Part shown: one piece after another, positions 44,476-53,347 of the stretch
Layout: each line of letters begins with the position of its first letter
How positions within the stretch are numbered: position 1 is the stretch's first letter
Source: Zoogloeaceae bacterium
GTDB lineage: Bacteria > Pseudomonadota > Gammaproteobacteria > Burkholderiales > Rhodocyclaceae
DNA: 64,000 bases
Assembly: GCA_024235635.1 (NCBI GenBank)
Contig: JACKMA010000003.1
Location: 310,001 to 374,000, forward strand
Reading direction: 5' to 3'
Made by a program: the position numbers and the translations under genes
The notes under the pieces: generated by a model
Databases searched by the model: none
The model's input: only the letters and a program-made list of their open reading frames with translations
What the model was told of the DNA's origin: nothing

Positions 44476-45054
44476 ATGAGCGAGAAACGCAAGTCCCGCG
44501 CCAAGGCGCAGCCCAAATCGAGTACGGCCGGCGGCATGTTGGTCGGCATCTTCATCGGCCTGATGCTCGGCGCCGTAGTCGCAGTGATCGGTGCCTGGTA
44601 CTTCACTGAGAACGCACCCTTCAAGACCGACGGCCGGGTCCAGGACGAGGCGCCGGTGCCGGGCACCGAAGGCGCGCCGGTGGCGCTGCCGGGCCGGCCG
44701 GGCGGCAAGCCGGTGGAAAAGCCGCAGTTCGATTTCTACAAGATCCTGCCGGAAGGTGAGCGCGCGGTCGCGTCAAGACCGACGGAAGCGCCGGACAGCC
44801 GCGCGGCGGAGGCCGAGCGGGCGCGACTCTACCTGCAGGCGGGCGCCTTCGAGAATCCGTCGGAAGCCGACAACGTCAAGGCCCGGCTGGCGCTGATGGG
44901 TGTCGAGGCGACGGTCTCGCGTGCCGAGATCAGCGGCAAGGGTACGGTGCATCGCGTCCGGATCGGTCCCTTTGCCAATGAACGCCTGCTCGACGAATCG
45001 CGCCGCGAACTCGCCGATGCCGGCATCTCGACCGTGCCGATCCGCGGCCAGTGA
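44476..45054 (+). CDS. SPOR-domain cell-division protein (FtsN-like)
   Basis: A 192-residue inner-membrane protein. A short basic cytoplasmic tail (EKRKSRAKAQPKSS) precedes one helix (MLVGIFIGLMLGAVVAVIGA), then a Pro-rich periplasmic linker. The SPOR domain covers the last ~75 residues (ARLYLQAGAFENPSEADNVK, VHRVRIGPFANERL), which bind denuded septal peptidoglycan. The layout is that of FtsN-type proteins from betaproteobacteria. It follows argS by 15 bases and lies before dsbA, its usual position. Confidence 0.92.
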   Translation: MSEKRKSRAKAQPKSSTAGGMLVGIFIGLMLGAVVAVIGAWYFTENAPFKTDGRVQDEAPVPGTEGAPVALPGRPGGKPVEKPQFDFYKILPEGERAVASRPTEAPDSRAAEAERARLYLQAGAFENPSEADNVKARLALMGVEATVSRAEISGKGTVHRVRIGPFANERLLDESRRELADAGISTVPIRGQ

Positions 45055-45159
45055 CGGGCCCCCAGGTAATGCTGCGTTAGGATCGGTAAAGCTGCGGAAC
45101 CCGGTACCGGTTCGGCCACTCACACCCACCGCATTCGTCAAGCATTGGAGGAAATTCGC

Positions 45160-45792
45160 ATGGATCGTCGTCAAGCGCTCAAGAACGTGGCCGTATTGGC
45201 CACCCTCGCCGTCACCGGCGGTCGGGCATTCGCCCAGGAGCGTTCCTACAACACGCTTGACCCGGCCCAGCCGACCGAGGATGCGTCACGGATCGAGATC
45301 ATCGAATTCTTCCACTACGCATGCCCCCACTGCCGCGACTTCGACCCGTTGCTCGAAGCCTGGCTGGTCAACCTGCCGCAGGACGTCAGTTTCAAGCGGG
45401 TGCCGGCGATCTGGGGCAATCCCAAGCTGAAGCAGCTCGCCCGCCTGTACTACACGGCCGAGGCCACCGGCGACCTGCACACGCTGCACGGTGGCGTGTT
45501 CGCGGCCTTCCAGTCGTCCAAGATCCCGCTCGACACCGAGCCCGGCGTGCGCGACTGGGTCGCCAGCAAGGGTATCAATGCCGACAAGTTCATGGCGGCA
45601 TACAAGTCCTTCGGCATCCAGTCGAAGCTCTCCCGCGCCGAACAGGTGGCACGCAACTACCGCATCCAGGGCGTGCCGACGATGGCGGTCGACGGCAAGT
45701 ACACGACCTCGGCCTCGCTCACCGGCAGCCACGAGAACACCCTGGTAGTGATCGACGAACTGATCACCAAGGTGCGCAGCGAACGCGGCTGA
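45160..45792 (+). CDS. dsbA: Thiol:disulfide interchange protein DsbA
   Basis: A 210-residue periplasmic oxidase that introduces disulfides into exported proteins. It starts at ATG 45160 with a GGAGG site. The signal peptide includes ALKNVAVLATLAVTGGRAFA, cleaved before QERSY. The active site is Cys55-Pro-His-Cys58 (FFHYACPHCRDF), and the cis-proline loop IQGVPTMAVDGKY is intact. Length and fold are normal for DsbA. No dsbB lies in the window, so its re-oxidising partner must be elsewhere. Confidence 0.95.
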   Translation: MDRRQALKNVAVLATLAVTGGRAFAQERSYNTLDPAQPTEDASRIEIIEFFHYACPHCRDFDPLLEAWLVNLPQDVSFKRVPAIWGNPKLKQLARLYYTAEATGDLHTLHGGVFAAFQSSKIPLDTEPGVRDWVASKGINADKFMAAYKSFGIQSKLSRAEQVARNYRIQGVPTMAVDGKYTTSASLTGSHENTLVVIDELITKVRSERG

Positions 45793-45811
45793 CCCCGCGC
45801 CAGGCCCCTGC

Positions 45812-46591
45812 ATGGCTGCGTCCGACCGGCGCACGGTCGTCATCACCGGTGCTTCGAGCGGCATCGGCGCGGCGCTTGCGCGCGCCTGCGGCGCCCGCGG
45901 CGACCGGCTGGCCCTGCTGGGGCGAGATCGGCAACGCCTCGATGCGGTCCAGGCCGCGCTGCCGTCCGACAGCATCGGTTTGACTGCCGATGTCGGCGAT
46001 CTGGTGGCGTTGCGCGCCGCCGCCGACGAGATCCTGAACCGATTCGGTACGCCCGACGTGGTGATCGCCAGCGCCGGCGTCTCGGTCGGCACGTTGGTGG
46101 ACGAAGCCGACGACCTGGCCGCGCTCGATCGCGTGCTGCGCACCAACGTGCTCGGCATGGCCGCCAGCTTCCAGCCCTTCGTCGCCGGCATGCGCGCGCG
46201 CGGCAGCGGCACGCTGGCCGGTATTGCGTCGGTCGCCGGGCTGCGTGGCCTGCCCGGCGCCGGCGCCTACAGCGCATCGAAGGCGGCAACGATTGCGCTA
46301 CTCGAATCGATGCGGGTCGAGCTGCATGGCAGCGGCGTTCGCGTGGTGACGCTGGCGCCCGGCTACATCGACACGCCGATGACCCGCGTCAACCGCTATC
46401 CGATGCCGTTCCTGATGGACGCCGACAAGGCCGCCGCACAGCTGCTGGCGCTGATCGACCGGCAGCGCCGCTTCGCCGTCGTGCCGTGGCAGATGGGCAT
46501 CGCGGCGCGCCTGATGCGCTGGATGCCGGACGCCCTCTACGACCGCCTGTCGGCGCGCGCCGGGCGAAAGCCGCGCGGTCTGCCGCTGTAG
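45812..46591 (+). CDS. Short-chain dehydrogenase/reductase (SDR)
   Basis: A 259-residue classical SDR oxidoreductase. The nucleotide loop is VVITGASSGIGAALAR (TGxxxGIG). ASAGVSVGTL gives the NAG-like motif (with Ser for Asn), IASVAG provides the Ser, and YSASKAA the catalytic Tyr-Lys. The PGYIDTPMTR segment follows. An Arg at the end of strand 2 (LLGRDRQRL) suggests NADP preference. The substrate is unknown. The C-terminal segment (MGIAARLMRWMPDALYDRLS) is long and hydrophobic, as in membrane-lipid-linked members. It is the last gene of the argS set. Confidence 0.9.
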   Translation: MAASDRRTVVITGASSGIGAALARACGARGDRLALLGRDRQRLDAVQAALPSDSIGLTADVGDLVALRAAADEILNRFGTPDVVIASAGVSVGTLVDEADDLAALDRVLRTNVLGMAASFQPFVAGMRARGSGTLAGIASVAGLRGLPGAGAYSASKAATIALLESMRVELHGSGVRVVTLAPGYIDTPMTRVNRYPMPFLMDADKAAAQLLALIDRQRRFAVVPWQMGIAARLMRWMPDALYDRLSARAGRKPRGLPL

Positions 46592-46639
46592 CCGAGCTGC
46601 CGCCCCCGGCGGGCGCGAGGCGCGCTCCCATGTGGTACT

Positions 46640-46660
46640 TGCTAGGCAGACCATTAGACC
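46640..46660. repeat. Solo end resembling the MITE-like terminal repeat
   Basis: GGCAGACCATTAGACC resembles the right end of the element at 26872-27038 (GCAGACCACTAG, one mismatch in the 12-base core). It overlaps the stop codon of the histidine kinase gene (TAA on the minus strand at 46656-46654). No opposite end was found within several hundred bases. Confidence 0.4.
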
Positions 46661-48930
46661 AGCGACGGACGATCCGCCCGGCCGGCCGCCTCGCGCAGAT
46701 CGTCGATGCTGTGCTCGAGCGCGCGCAGCGCGTGGCTCGCCCCGACCGTGTCCTGCCGCCGCAGCGCCTCGTCGAGCCAGGCGCAATCCGCGGCGGCGAC
46801 CTCGGCGCCGACCACGGCCAGGCTCGACTTGAGGCGGTGCGAGGCTTCGCGCGCCTGGGTGAATTCACCCGAGCCGAGGCCGGCCCGGATCAGGGGCAGA
46901 TCGCACTCGAGTTGCTCCAGCAACATCTGCAGCAGATCGGCCCAGAGCTGGCTTTCGCCACCCAGGTCGGCAACCGCGCGCTCGCGGGCCAGCACCTCCG
47001 GCGCCGGCTCCGGGTCGCGCCCGCCGGCGCCCGTCGCGAGCTCACCGCCGCCCGGTTCGAGACGGGCCAGCAGCGCGAGCAGATCGGATGCACGCACCGG
47101 CTTGGACAGGTATTCGGTCATGCCATGGGACAGGCATTCGTCGCGGATGCCGTCCATGGCGTGGGCAGTAAGCCCGACCACCGGCACCTGGAGACCGGCG
47201 GCACGGATCCGTTCGGTCGCCTCGAAGCCGCCCATGCCGGGCATCTGCAGGTCCATCAGTACGATGTCGAAGGATGACGACAGCGCCTTCGCCACCGCCG
47301 CCTCGCCGTCGCCGACCACCCACACGCGATGGCCGGCGGATTCCAGCGTGTGGCGCAGATAGATCTGGTTGACCTTGGTGTCTTCGGCCAGCAGCACCAA
47401 GAGTCGGCGGCCGGTGTACTCGCCGTCGGCCGCCCGCAGTTGCGCCACGGCCTCTTCGCTGGCGACGCCGAACGGCACACGGAAACTGAAGGTGCTGCCA
47501 TGCCCTTCCTCGCTGTCGACCCGGATCGTGCCGTGCATCAACTCGCACAGGCGGGCGCAGATCGTCAGCCCGAGGCCGGTGCCGCCGAACTTGCGCCCGA
47601 TCTCGACATCGCTCTGGGTGAATGCTTCGAAGATCGATCGCTGTCGGTCGGGCGCGATGCCGATGCCGGTGTCGCTGACCGAGATCTCGAGGTCGATGCC
47701 GCCGTCCCGTTCGCCGGCCACCCGGACACCGACCGTGACACCGCCCTCGCTGGTGAACTTGAGGGCGTTGCCGACCAGGTTGACCAGGATCTGCCGGATC
47801 CGCGTCGGATCCCCCAGCAGCCACCGCGGCAACCCGGGGCCGCGCGCGAGATCCAGCGACAGCGCACGCTGACCGGCCTGCCAGCGCAGCGGCTGCAGGG
47901 TCTCGTCGAGCAGTCGGGCGAGATCGAACGGGATCGTCTCGATCAGGAACTTGCCGGCCTCGATCTTCGAGAAATCGAGCAGGTCGTTGATGATCACCAG
48001 CAGGCTTTCCGCCGAAGCATGGGCCATTTCTATGAAGCGGCGCTGCTCGGCGTCCTCGGCACGCTGAAGCGCGATCTCGGTCATGCCGAGAATGCCGGCC
48101 ATCGGCGTTCGGATTTCGTGGCTCATCATTGCCAGGAAGGAAGCCTTGGCCCGTTCGGACGCGGCGGCGGCATCCCGCGCGGCGGCCAGTTCGCGCTCGT
48201 GCAGGATGCGCTCGGTGATGTCGCTGCAGGTCAGCACCCGGCCCCGGACCTGGTCCTGCATCAGCAACGGCCGCGCTCGCACGCGGAAGCTGCGGCCGTC
48301 GGCGAGTTCCACTTCCCGTTCCACCTCGTCGGCGTCGATCGACAGCAAGGCGCGCCATGGCGAAGGCGTCCCCGACAGCCGGCACATCCGCACCATGTGT
48401 CGCAGCACGGCGCGATCGTTGCGCATCGCCGACCCGTCCAGCGTCCACAGCTCGGCAAAGCGGTGGTTGAAGTTCATGATCGCGCCGTCGAGTTCGAGCA
48501 CCAGCAGGCCCTCGGCGGTGGACTCGAAGATCGCCCGCAGCAGCGAGGTCGAGGCCTCCAATTCGTCGGCGGCAGCGCTCGCGGCACGGGCATCGCCGGC
48601 GCGCAGCGCCAGCAGCGTTTCACCTTGCTCCTCGAGTACCGAAATCGACTTGATCACCGGCAGCGTGTCGCCGCTGGCGCAGGCCATCAGCCCTTCGACT
48701 TCGGTCAGCGGCATCGCACTGCCGCTGGCCACGTCGTCCCAGTAGAAAGCGTCCTGCAGCGCGCATTCGACTTCGGTAATCGGCTTGCCCAGCAACTCGC
48801 CTCGCGCGTAGCCCAGCGTACGCAAGGCAAAATCGTTGGCATCGACGATACAGCCGTCGGATGCCCGCACCAGCAGCAGGATTTCGCCGCTGGCTGCCAG
48901 CAGCAGTCCGCTCGCACCGGTGTCGTTCAC
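46654..48930 (-). CDS. Hybrid histidine kinase (PAS-PAS-HisKA-HATPase-REC-HPt)
   Basis: A 758-residue soluble sensor kinase with no transmembrane segment. Two PAS-like domains (about 8-115 and 130-245) are followed by HisKA with His271 in SHEIRTPM and an HATPase domain (GNALKF, SDTGIGI, FGGTGLGLTI). A receiver follows with Asp560 in VLMDLQMPG, then an HPt domain with His698 in SHRLKSS. This is a full phosphorelay in one chain, with the output partner missing, probably another receiver protein. Its start overlaps the HD-GYP stop by 4 bases, so the two are translationally coupled and may act in one c-di-GMP-related pathway. The stop codon is inside a repeat end. Confidence 0.93.
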   Translation of the reverse strand: MNDTGASGLLLAASGEILLLVRASDGCIVDANDFALRTLGYARGELLGKPITEVECALQDAFYWDDVASGSAMPLTEVEGLMACASGDTLPVIKSISVLEEQGETLLALRAGDARAASAAADELEASTSLLRAIFESTAEGLLVLELDGAIMNFNHRFAELWTLDGSAMRNDRAVLRHMVRMCRLSGTPSPWRALLSIDADEVEREVELADGRSFRVRARPLLMQDQVRGRVLTCSDITERILHERELAAARDAAAASERAKASFLAMMSHEIRTPMAGILGMTEIALQRAEDAEQRRFIEMAHASAESLLVIINDLLDFSKIEAGKFLIETIPFDLARLLDETLQPLRWQAGQRALSLDLARGPGLPRWLLGDPTRIRQILVNLVGNALKFTSEGGVTVGVRVAGERDGGIDLEISVSDTGIGIAPDRQRSIFEAFTQSDVEIGRKFGGTGLGLTICARLCELMHGTIRVDSEEGHGSTFSFRVPFGVASEEAVAQLRAADGEYTGRRLLVLLAEDTKVNQIYLRHTLESAGHRVWVVGDGEAAVAKALSSSFDIVLMDLQMPGMGGFEATERIRAAGLQVPVVGLTAHAMDGIRDECLSHGMTEYLSKPVRASDLLALLARLEPGGGELATGAGGRDPEPAPEVLARERAVADLGGESQLWADLLQMLLEQLECDLPLIRAGLGSGEFTQAREASHRLKSSLAVVGAEVAAADCAWLDEALRRQDTVGASHALRALEHSIDDLREAAGRADRPSLV

Positions 48931-50255
48931 GATCCGCCACCCGCCTTGCCGGTGGCCGGATCGAAGTAGTAGGTGATCCGCTTTCGCGGGCTCAGATAGT
49001 CGAACACCTGCCTCGGCAACTGGTTCGGGCGGATCGCCTTGACGATGTTCACGCTGGATTCGTCTTCGAGGTCGACGATGATCGCTTCTTCCTTCGGCAC
49101 CTCGGCGTCATGCACCATGACGACCGGGCGCAGCGGCCGCGCCGAATTGATCGACAGCACCATGGCGAAGGCATCGTTGGACAGCCGCACCACGGTGCCC
49201 GGCGGGAACACGCCGAGAATGTGGATCAGCGCCTTAAGGATCTGTTCGTCGTAACGGCGCCGGTGCTTGGCATACATCAGCGACAGCGCCTCGTGCGGCG
49301 TGATTGCGTTCGCCAGATTGGTCGGATTGCACAGCATGTCGTAGTCGTTGACCAGACCCACGAGCCGCGCCAGCCGGGGGATCGCCTCGCCCTTCAGCCC
49401 CTTCGGATAGCCAGTGCCGTCCATCCGCTCGTGATGCATGCCGATTACCTGGAGCACCGGCTCGGACAATCCCGCAGCCCGTCCGTGCTCGACGCCGTAG
49501 GCGCAGTGCTGACGATAGAACGCTTCCTCCGCGTGGGTCAGCGGATCCTTCTTCAGCAGGATCTTGTCGGGGACGTCGACCTTGCCGATGTCGTGGAACA
49601 GGGCCGCGACGCCGATCAGCTTGAGCACGCCGGCTTCGAGCTCCAGCGCCTTGCCGAGCAAGAGCGAGAGCATCGCGACGTTCAGCGAATGGTAGTAGAC
49701 CTCTTCACCGGCCACCTTGTCGTTCATCAGATGGACCATGACATCGCGATCCATCAGCAGCGAGTCCGTGAGCTGCCCGATCAGCCGGTCGGCGCTGTCG
49801 AGCGCAGTGGCGGGATCGGCGAACAGCGTGCGCGAGAGTTCGCGGCAGACCGTCGCCGCCTCTAGAAACTCCCGCTCGCAGGCGTTGATGCGGCTGCGGA
49901 TCTGGCGATTGCGCAAGATCCGGGCACGCTTCTCTTCGAGCACTGCGTCACGAACGGCCTGGGCCTCGGCGGCCGCCGCTGCGGCGGCACCGTCGACCGC
50001 GTCGACGCCATCGACGGCGTCGCCAGCGTCGTCCTGGTCGTCGGCTTCGACCCGACTGCGCGCCGGATCGATGCGGATCCGTTCCAGCCCGAGTGATCGC
50101 ACCTCACGCAACTGCTCGGCATTGCGAATGAGGAAGTTGTTGAACGAAAAAGGGTGTTCGAGCCAGGACAGCTCGAGATGGATGTAATGCCCTACCCTGA
50201 GCTGATCGTTCGAGACGTAGTCGGTCCGCGTGCCGGCCATCGCGTCGCTTGCCAT
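48927..50255 (-). CDS. HD-GYP domain protein, putative c-di-GMP phosphodiesterase
   Basis: A 442-residue protein. The N-terminal DUF3391 domain (about 12-60: LRVGHYIHLELSWLEHPFSF) is followed by an Ala-rich linker and a HD-GYP domain. Key residues are kept: FHDIGKVDVPDKILLK (HD), the HCAYGVEHGR segment and HHERMDGTGYPKGLKG, containing the HHE..DGTGYP pattern of active enzymes. It should hydrolyse c-di-GMP to pGpG or GMP. It lies upstream of and overlaps the hybrid kinase. Because a c-di-GMP riboswitch is also present at about 58.5 kb, this signal is clearly used by the cell. Confidence 0.93.
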   Translation of the reverse strand: MASDAMAGTRTDYVSNDQLRVGHYIHLELSWLEHPFSFNNFLIRNAEQLREVRSLGLERIRIDPARSRVEADDQDDAGDAVDGVDAVDGAAAAAAAEAQAVRDAVLEEKRARILRNRQIRSRINACEREFLEAATVCRELSRTLFADPATALDSADRLIGQLTDSLLMDRDVMVHLMNDKVAGEEVYYHSLNVAMLSLLLGKALELEAGVLKLIGVAALFHDIGKVDVPDKILLKKDPLTHAEEAFYRQHCAYGVEHGRAAGLSEPVLQVIGMHHERMDGTGYPKGLKGEAIPRLARLVGLVNDYDMLCNPTNLANAITPHEALSLMYAKHRRRYDEQILKALIHILGVFPPGTVVRLSNDAFAMVLSINSARPLRPVVMVHDAEVPKEEAIIVDLEDESSVNIVKAIRPNQLPRQVFDYLSPRKRITYYFDPATGKAGGGS

Positions 50256-50314
50256 TCATCCATTGGTAATAGTTCGAATTATCGGCGCCACGGGACGCGC
50301 CTTGAGGAAAGCGC

Positions 50315-50863
50315 TCAGCCGGCCTTGAGTTCCAGTTCGAGGCCGGCGACCACCAGCGTGACTCGATCCGCCATCGCGGCGACGCGCTGGTTCAAGCGGC
50401 CCGCCTCGTCGCGGAACAGGCGGCCGAGCGGTGTATCCGGCACGACGCCGAAGCCGACCTCGTTGGCGACCAGCAGGATTCGTCCCGGCAGGTCCGGCAG
50501 GCAGGCCAGCAGCGCTTCCCGTTCGTCGACCAGCCGCGGCAATTGCCGCAGGTTGCGCAGGCGGCTGGCGTCTTCCGACCGCGCCATGCAGTTGGACAAC
50601 CACAGCGTCAGACAATCCACCACCAGCACGCGCCCGGGCGCCGCCTGCTGGCGCAGGGTCCCGGCCAGGCGCCGTGGCGCCTCGACGGTCCGCCAATGCA
50701 CCGGACGATCGCGCCGGTGCTGTTCGATTCGCTCGGCCATTTCGGGGTCGAGCGCTTCGGCCGTCGCCACCACCACGACCTCTCGGCCGTCGTGCTTGGC
50801 ACGTTGTTCCGCGACCCGGCTCTTGCCGGAGCGCGCCCCACCGATGATTAGTTCACAAGCCAT
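50315..50863 (-). CDS. cobU: Adenosylcobinamide kinase/guanylyltransferase CobU
   Basis: A 182-residue enzyme of the cobalamin nucleotide-loop assembly that phosphorylates adenosylcobinamide and then attaches GMP. The P-loop ELIIGGARSGKSRVAEQ is at the N-terminus. VVVVATAEALDPEM, HRRDRPVHWRTVEAP (with the His that takes GMP) and VVDCLTLWLSN follow, with VANEVGFGVVPDTPLGRLFR near the end. ATG 50863 is chosen (GGAAG upstream), rather than the GTG two codons earlier. It points away from the riboswitch-controlled btuB operon, with about 135 bases between its start and the aptamer. Confidence 0.95.
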   Translation of the reverse strand: MACELIIGGARSGKSRVAEQRAKHDGREVVVVATAEALDPEMAERIEQHRRDRPVHWRTVEAPRRLAGTLRQQAAPGRVLVVDCLTLWLSNCMARSEDASRLRNLRQLPRLVDEREALLACLPDLPGRILLVANEVGFGVVPDTPLGRLFRDEAGRLNQRVAAMADRVTLVVAGLELELKAG

Positions 50864-50997
50864 CTGCACTTCCTTGCTCTGGCGCCGCCGGCCGCATCGC
50901 CGACGCGCTCCAGTTTGAGCAATCGAGCGCTTTGCCGCAATGCAAAAATCGGCCTCGCCTCTGGTATCATCCGCGTCGCACCCGGAACCCGGGTGCT

Positions 50998-51210
50998 GGT
51001 GCTTGCCAGGTGCCCCGCGACCTTTCCGGTGCGGGGTTAAACGGGAAGCAGGTGCGCGCCCCAGGGCCGCAATGCCTGCGCTGCCCCCGCAACGGTAGGT
51101 GGATCACGGGTCCATCCAACCGCCACTGGACCGATCGGTCTGGGAAGGCGATGGACCCGGGGCGTCGCCCGACGCCTCGTCCACGAGCCCGGATACCGGC
51201 CTGCGGCACT
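50998..51210 (+). ncRNA. Cobalamin (B12) riboswitch
   Basis: All core elements are in order: GGTGCCCC at 51009, GGGGTTAAACGGGAAGCAGG at about 51033, GCTGCCCCCGCAACGGTA at about 51080, GGTCTGGGAAGGC at about 51137 and CACGAGCCCGGATACCGGCC at the 3' end. The B12-box (GCCCCCGCAACGGTA and neighbours) is intact. It lies about 165 bases upstream of the btuB start, so it should shut down the btu operon when adenosylcobalamin is plentiful. A TATCAT at 50965-50970 is a likely -10 for the leader. Confidence 0.95.
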
Positions 51211-51375
51211 GATGGCGGACGTGACGCCGATGCGTCGCATCCGCCAGCAGCCTTGGAGCCGCGGGGTGGCGGCGCCGGCGTGCGCGACGCCCGTGCTCCG
51301 GCCCCCGATCCTGCGGTCCTCGTCACATTTGCACGGGCCGTGCGCGGGTGCGCCAGCGGCCCAGGGGGAACCTCA

Positions 51376-53340
51376 GTGTTGCATCTTCGCCTCGACAGCG
51401 CGGCGCTCGCCGCAATCCTCGTCATGCCGACGGCCCACGCCGCGGAACCACAGCGCGCGGAATCGGTGATCGTCACCGCATCGCGCTTCGCCGACGACCA
51501 GCACGCCGCACCGACCCACGTCTCGGTGATCGATCGTCGCGAGATCGCGCTCAGTCCGGCGGTATCGATTCCGGATCTGCTCAAGGGCCGGGCCGGCATC
51601 GACAGCCGTCCGCTGTACGGCCCGCTCGGGCTCGACGCGACCGTCGACATGCGCGGCTTCGGCGACTCGGCGACCAGCAACACGCTGGTGCTGATCGACG
51701 GCGTGCGGCTCAATCCCGTCGACGCCAGCGGCATCGACTGGTCGGCGATTCCGCGCGAGTCGATCGAACGCATCGAGATCATCCGCGGCAGCGGCGCGGT
51801 CCTTTACGGCGATCGCGCGGTCGGCGGTGTCATCAACATCGTCACCGACAAGTCGGCCAGCCCCTATGCCCACGCCCAGGTCAGCGCCGGCAGCTACGAC
51901 TACCGCGACATCTCGCTGGCGGCTCGGGGTGGCAGCGGCGCGTTCGGTTACCAGGCCGCGGCCTCCTGGGCCGAGACCGAAGGCTGGCGCGACAACAACG
52001 ACGCCGACCGCCGTTCCGCCAACGCCCGCCTGGGCTGGTTTTTCGACGACGACAGCGAACTGTTCGTCAATCTCGCAGCCTTCGGCGACAGCACCGGCCA
52101 GCCGGGTTCGATCGCCGAAGCGGACTTTCGCACGCGCCCGACCTTTGCGCGCACGCCGGACGACAGCGGCCGCAGCGAGGGCTATCGTGTGCGGCCCGGC
52201 CTCAGCCATCGCCTCAGCGAGTCTCTCGAACTGGCCGTCGAAAGCGGCATCGAGCACCGGCAGACGACCTACGAATCGCCGTCGTTCGGCTCCGATCGCG
52301 ACAGCGACACGATGTTTCTGACGCCGCGGCTGCGCTGGCAGCACGGACTGGTGGCGCGGCCGAGCGAGACCGTGATCGGCCTCGACTGGTACCACGCCGA
52401 AGTGGAAGCGGACACCGACAGCAGCTTCACCGGCATCAACCGACAGACCGGCCGGCAGATCAGTCGCGCGATCTACGTCCAGAACACGACCCGGCTGACG
52501 ACGTCGCTCCAGCTCAGCCTGGGCTTTCGGCGGCAGGAGGTGGACCAGCGCGCGACCGACCGCCAGGCGGCGCTGACGGGACAGGCCACGCGCGCGCGCA
52601 ATGCACACGAGCTGGGCCTGGCGTGGCAGGCAAGCGAGGCGCTCAGGCTGCACTTGCGCACCGGTCGCGTCTTCCGCTTCGCCAACACCGACGAGCTGTT
52701 CGGCTTCGATCCGGAGACCTTCGCCTCGGTGTTCGCGGGCGACCTCAAGCCGCAGCAGGGCAACAGCCACGAAATCGGTGCGAGCGTGCGACGCGGGCCG
52801 CTCGATCTGCACGTCGCCCTGTTCCGCCTTGATCTCGACGACGAGATCGGTTTCAACAGCGAGACTTTCGCCAACGAGAATTTCGCCGACACGCGTCGCC
52901 AGGGGGTCGAAGTCGAGGCCGGCTGGCAACTCGATGACGCGCTGTTCCTTCGCCTCGCCCTGACCCGGCAGAGCGCCGAGTTTCGCGACGGCCCCTGGTC
53001 CGGCAACCGGATCCCGCTGGTACCGATGCACCAGGCCTCCCTGTCCGCGGTCTGGGATGGTGGCCGCCTCGGCCAGTGGTCGGCGATCGTCCGCGACGTC
53101 GGCGAACGCCGCTACTCCGGCGACTTCAGCAACAGCCGCAAGCGCCTGTCGGGCTACACCACGGCCGATCTCAAGGCCGAATGGCAGATCGACGCCTGGT
53201 CGCTGAGGGCGCAGGTGCTGAACCTGTTCGACCAGCGCTACGCCCCGTTCGCGCTTTACTCGAGCTTCCAGAACGACTTCTTCTACTTCCCGGCCGATCC
53301 GCGCAGTGTCTTCCTGAGCGCGCGCTACCGCTTCCGCTGA
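51376..53340 (+). CDS. btuB: TonB-dependent vitamin B12 receptor BtuB
   Basis: A 654-residue outer-membrane receptor. The start is GTG 51376, with AGGGGGAA upstream. A short signal sequence (HLRLDSAALAAILVMPTAHA) precedes the plug. The TonB box is in AESVIVTASRF. Plug motifs include IPDLLKGRAGIDSRP, DVSMRGFGDS-like VDMRGFGDSATSNTLVLIDG and ERIEIIRGSGAVLYGDRAVG. A long barrel follows, and the last strand ends in SARYRFR. The B12 riboswitch upstream and the BtuCD transporter downstream make cobalamin or a related corrinoid the substrate. Confidence 0.94.
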   Translation: MLHLRLDSAALAAILVMPTAHAAEPQRAESVIVTASRFADDQHAAPTHVSVIDRREIALSPAVSIPDLLKGRAGIDSRPLYGPLGLDATVDMRGFGDSATSNTLVLIDGVRLNPVDASGIDWSAIPRESIERIEIIRGSGAVLYGDRAVGGVINIVTDKSASPYAHAQVSAGSYDYRDISLAARGGSGAFGYQAAASWAETEGWRDNNDADRRSANARLGWFFDDDSELFVNLAAFGDSTGQPGSIAEADFRTRPTFARTPDDSGRSEGYRVRPGLSHRLSESLELAVESGIEHRQTTYESPSFGSDRDSDTMFLTPRLRWQHGLVARPSETVIGLDWYHAEVEADTDSSFTGINRQTGRQISRAIYVQNTTRLTTSLQLSLGFRRQEVDQRATDRQAALTGQATRARNAHELGLAWQASEALRLHLRTGRVFRFANTDELFGFDPETFASVFAGDLKPQQGNSHEIGASVRRGPLDLHVALFRLDLDDEIGFNSETFANENFADTRRQGVEVEAGWQLDDALFLRLALTRQSAEFRDGPWSGNRIPLVPMHQASLSAVWDGGRLGQWSAIVRDVGERRYSGDFSNSRKRLSGYTTADLKAEWQIDAWSLRAQVLNLFDQRYAPFALYSSFQNDFFYFPADPRSVFLSARYRFR

Positions 53341-53347
53341 GTCGCCG

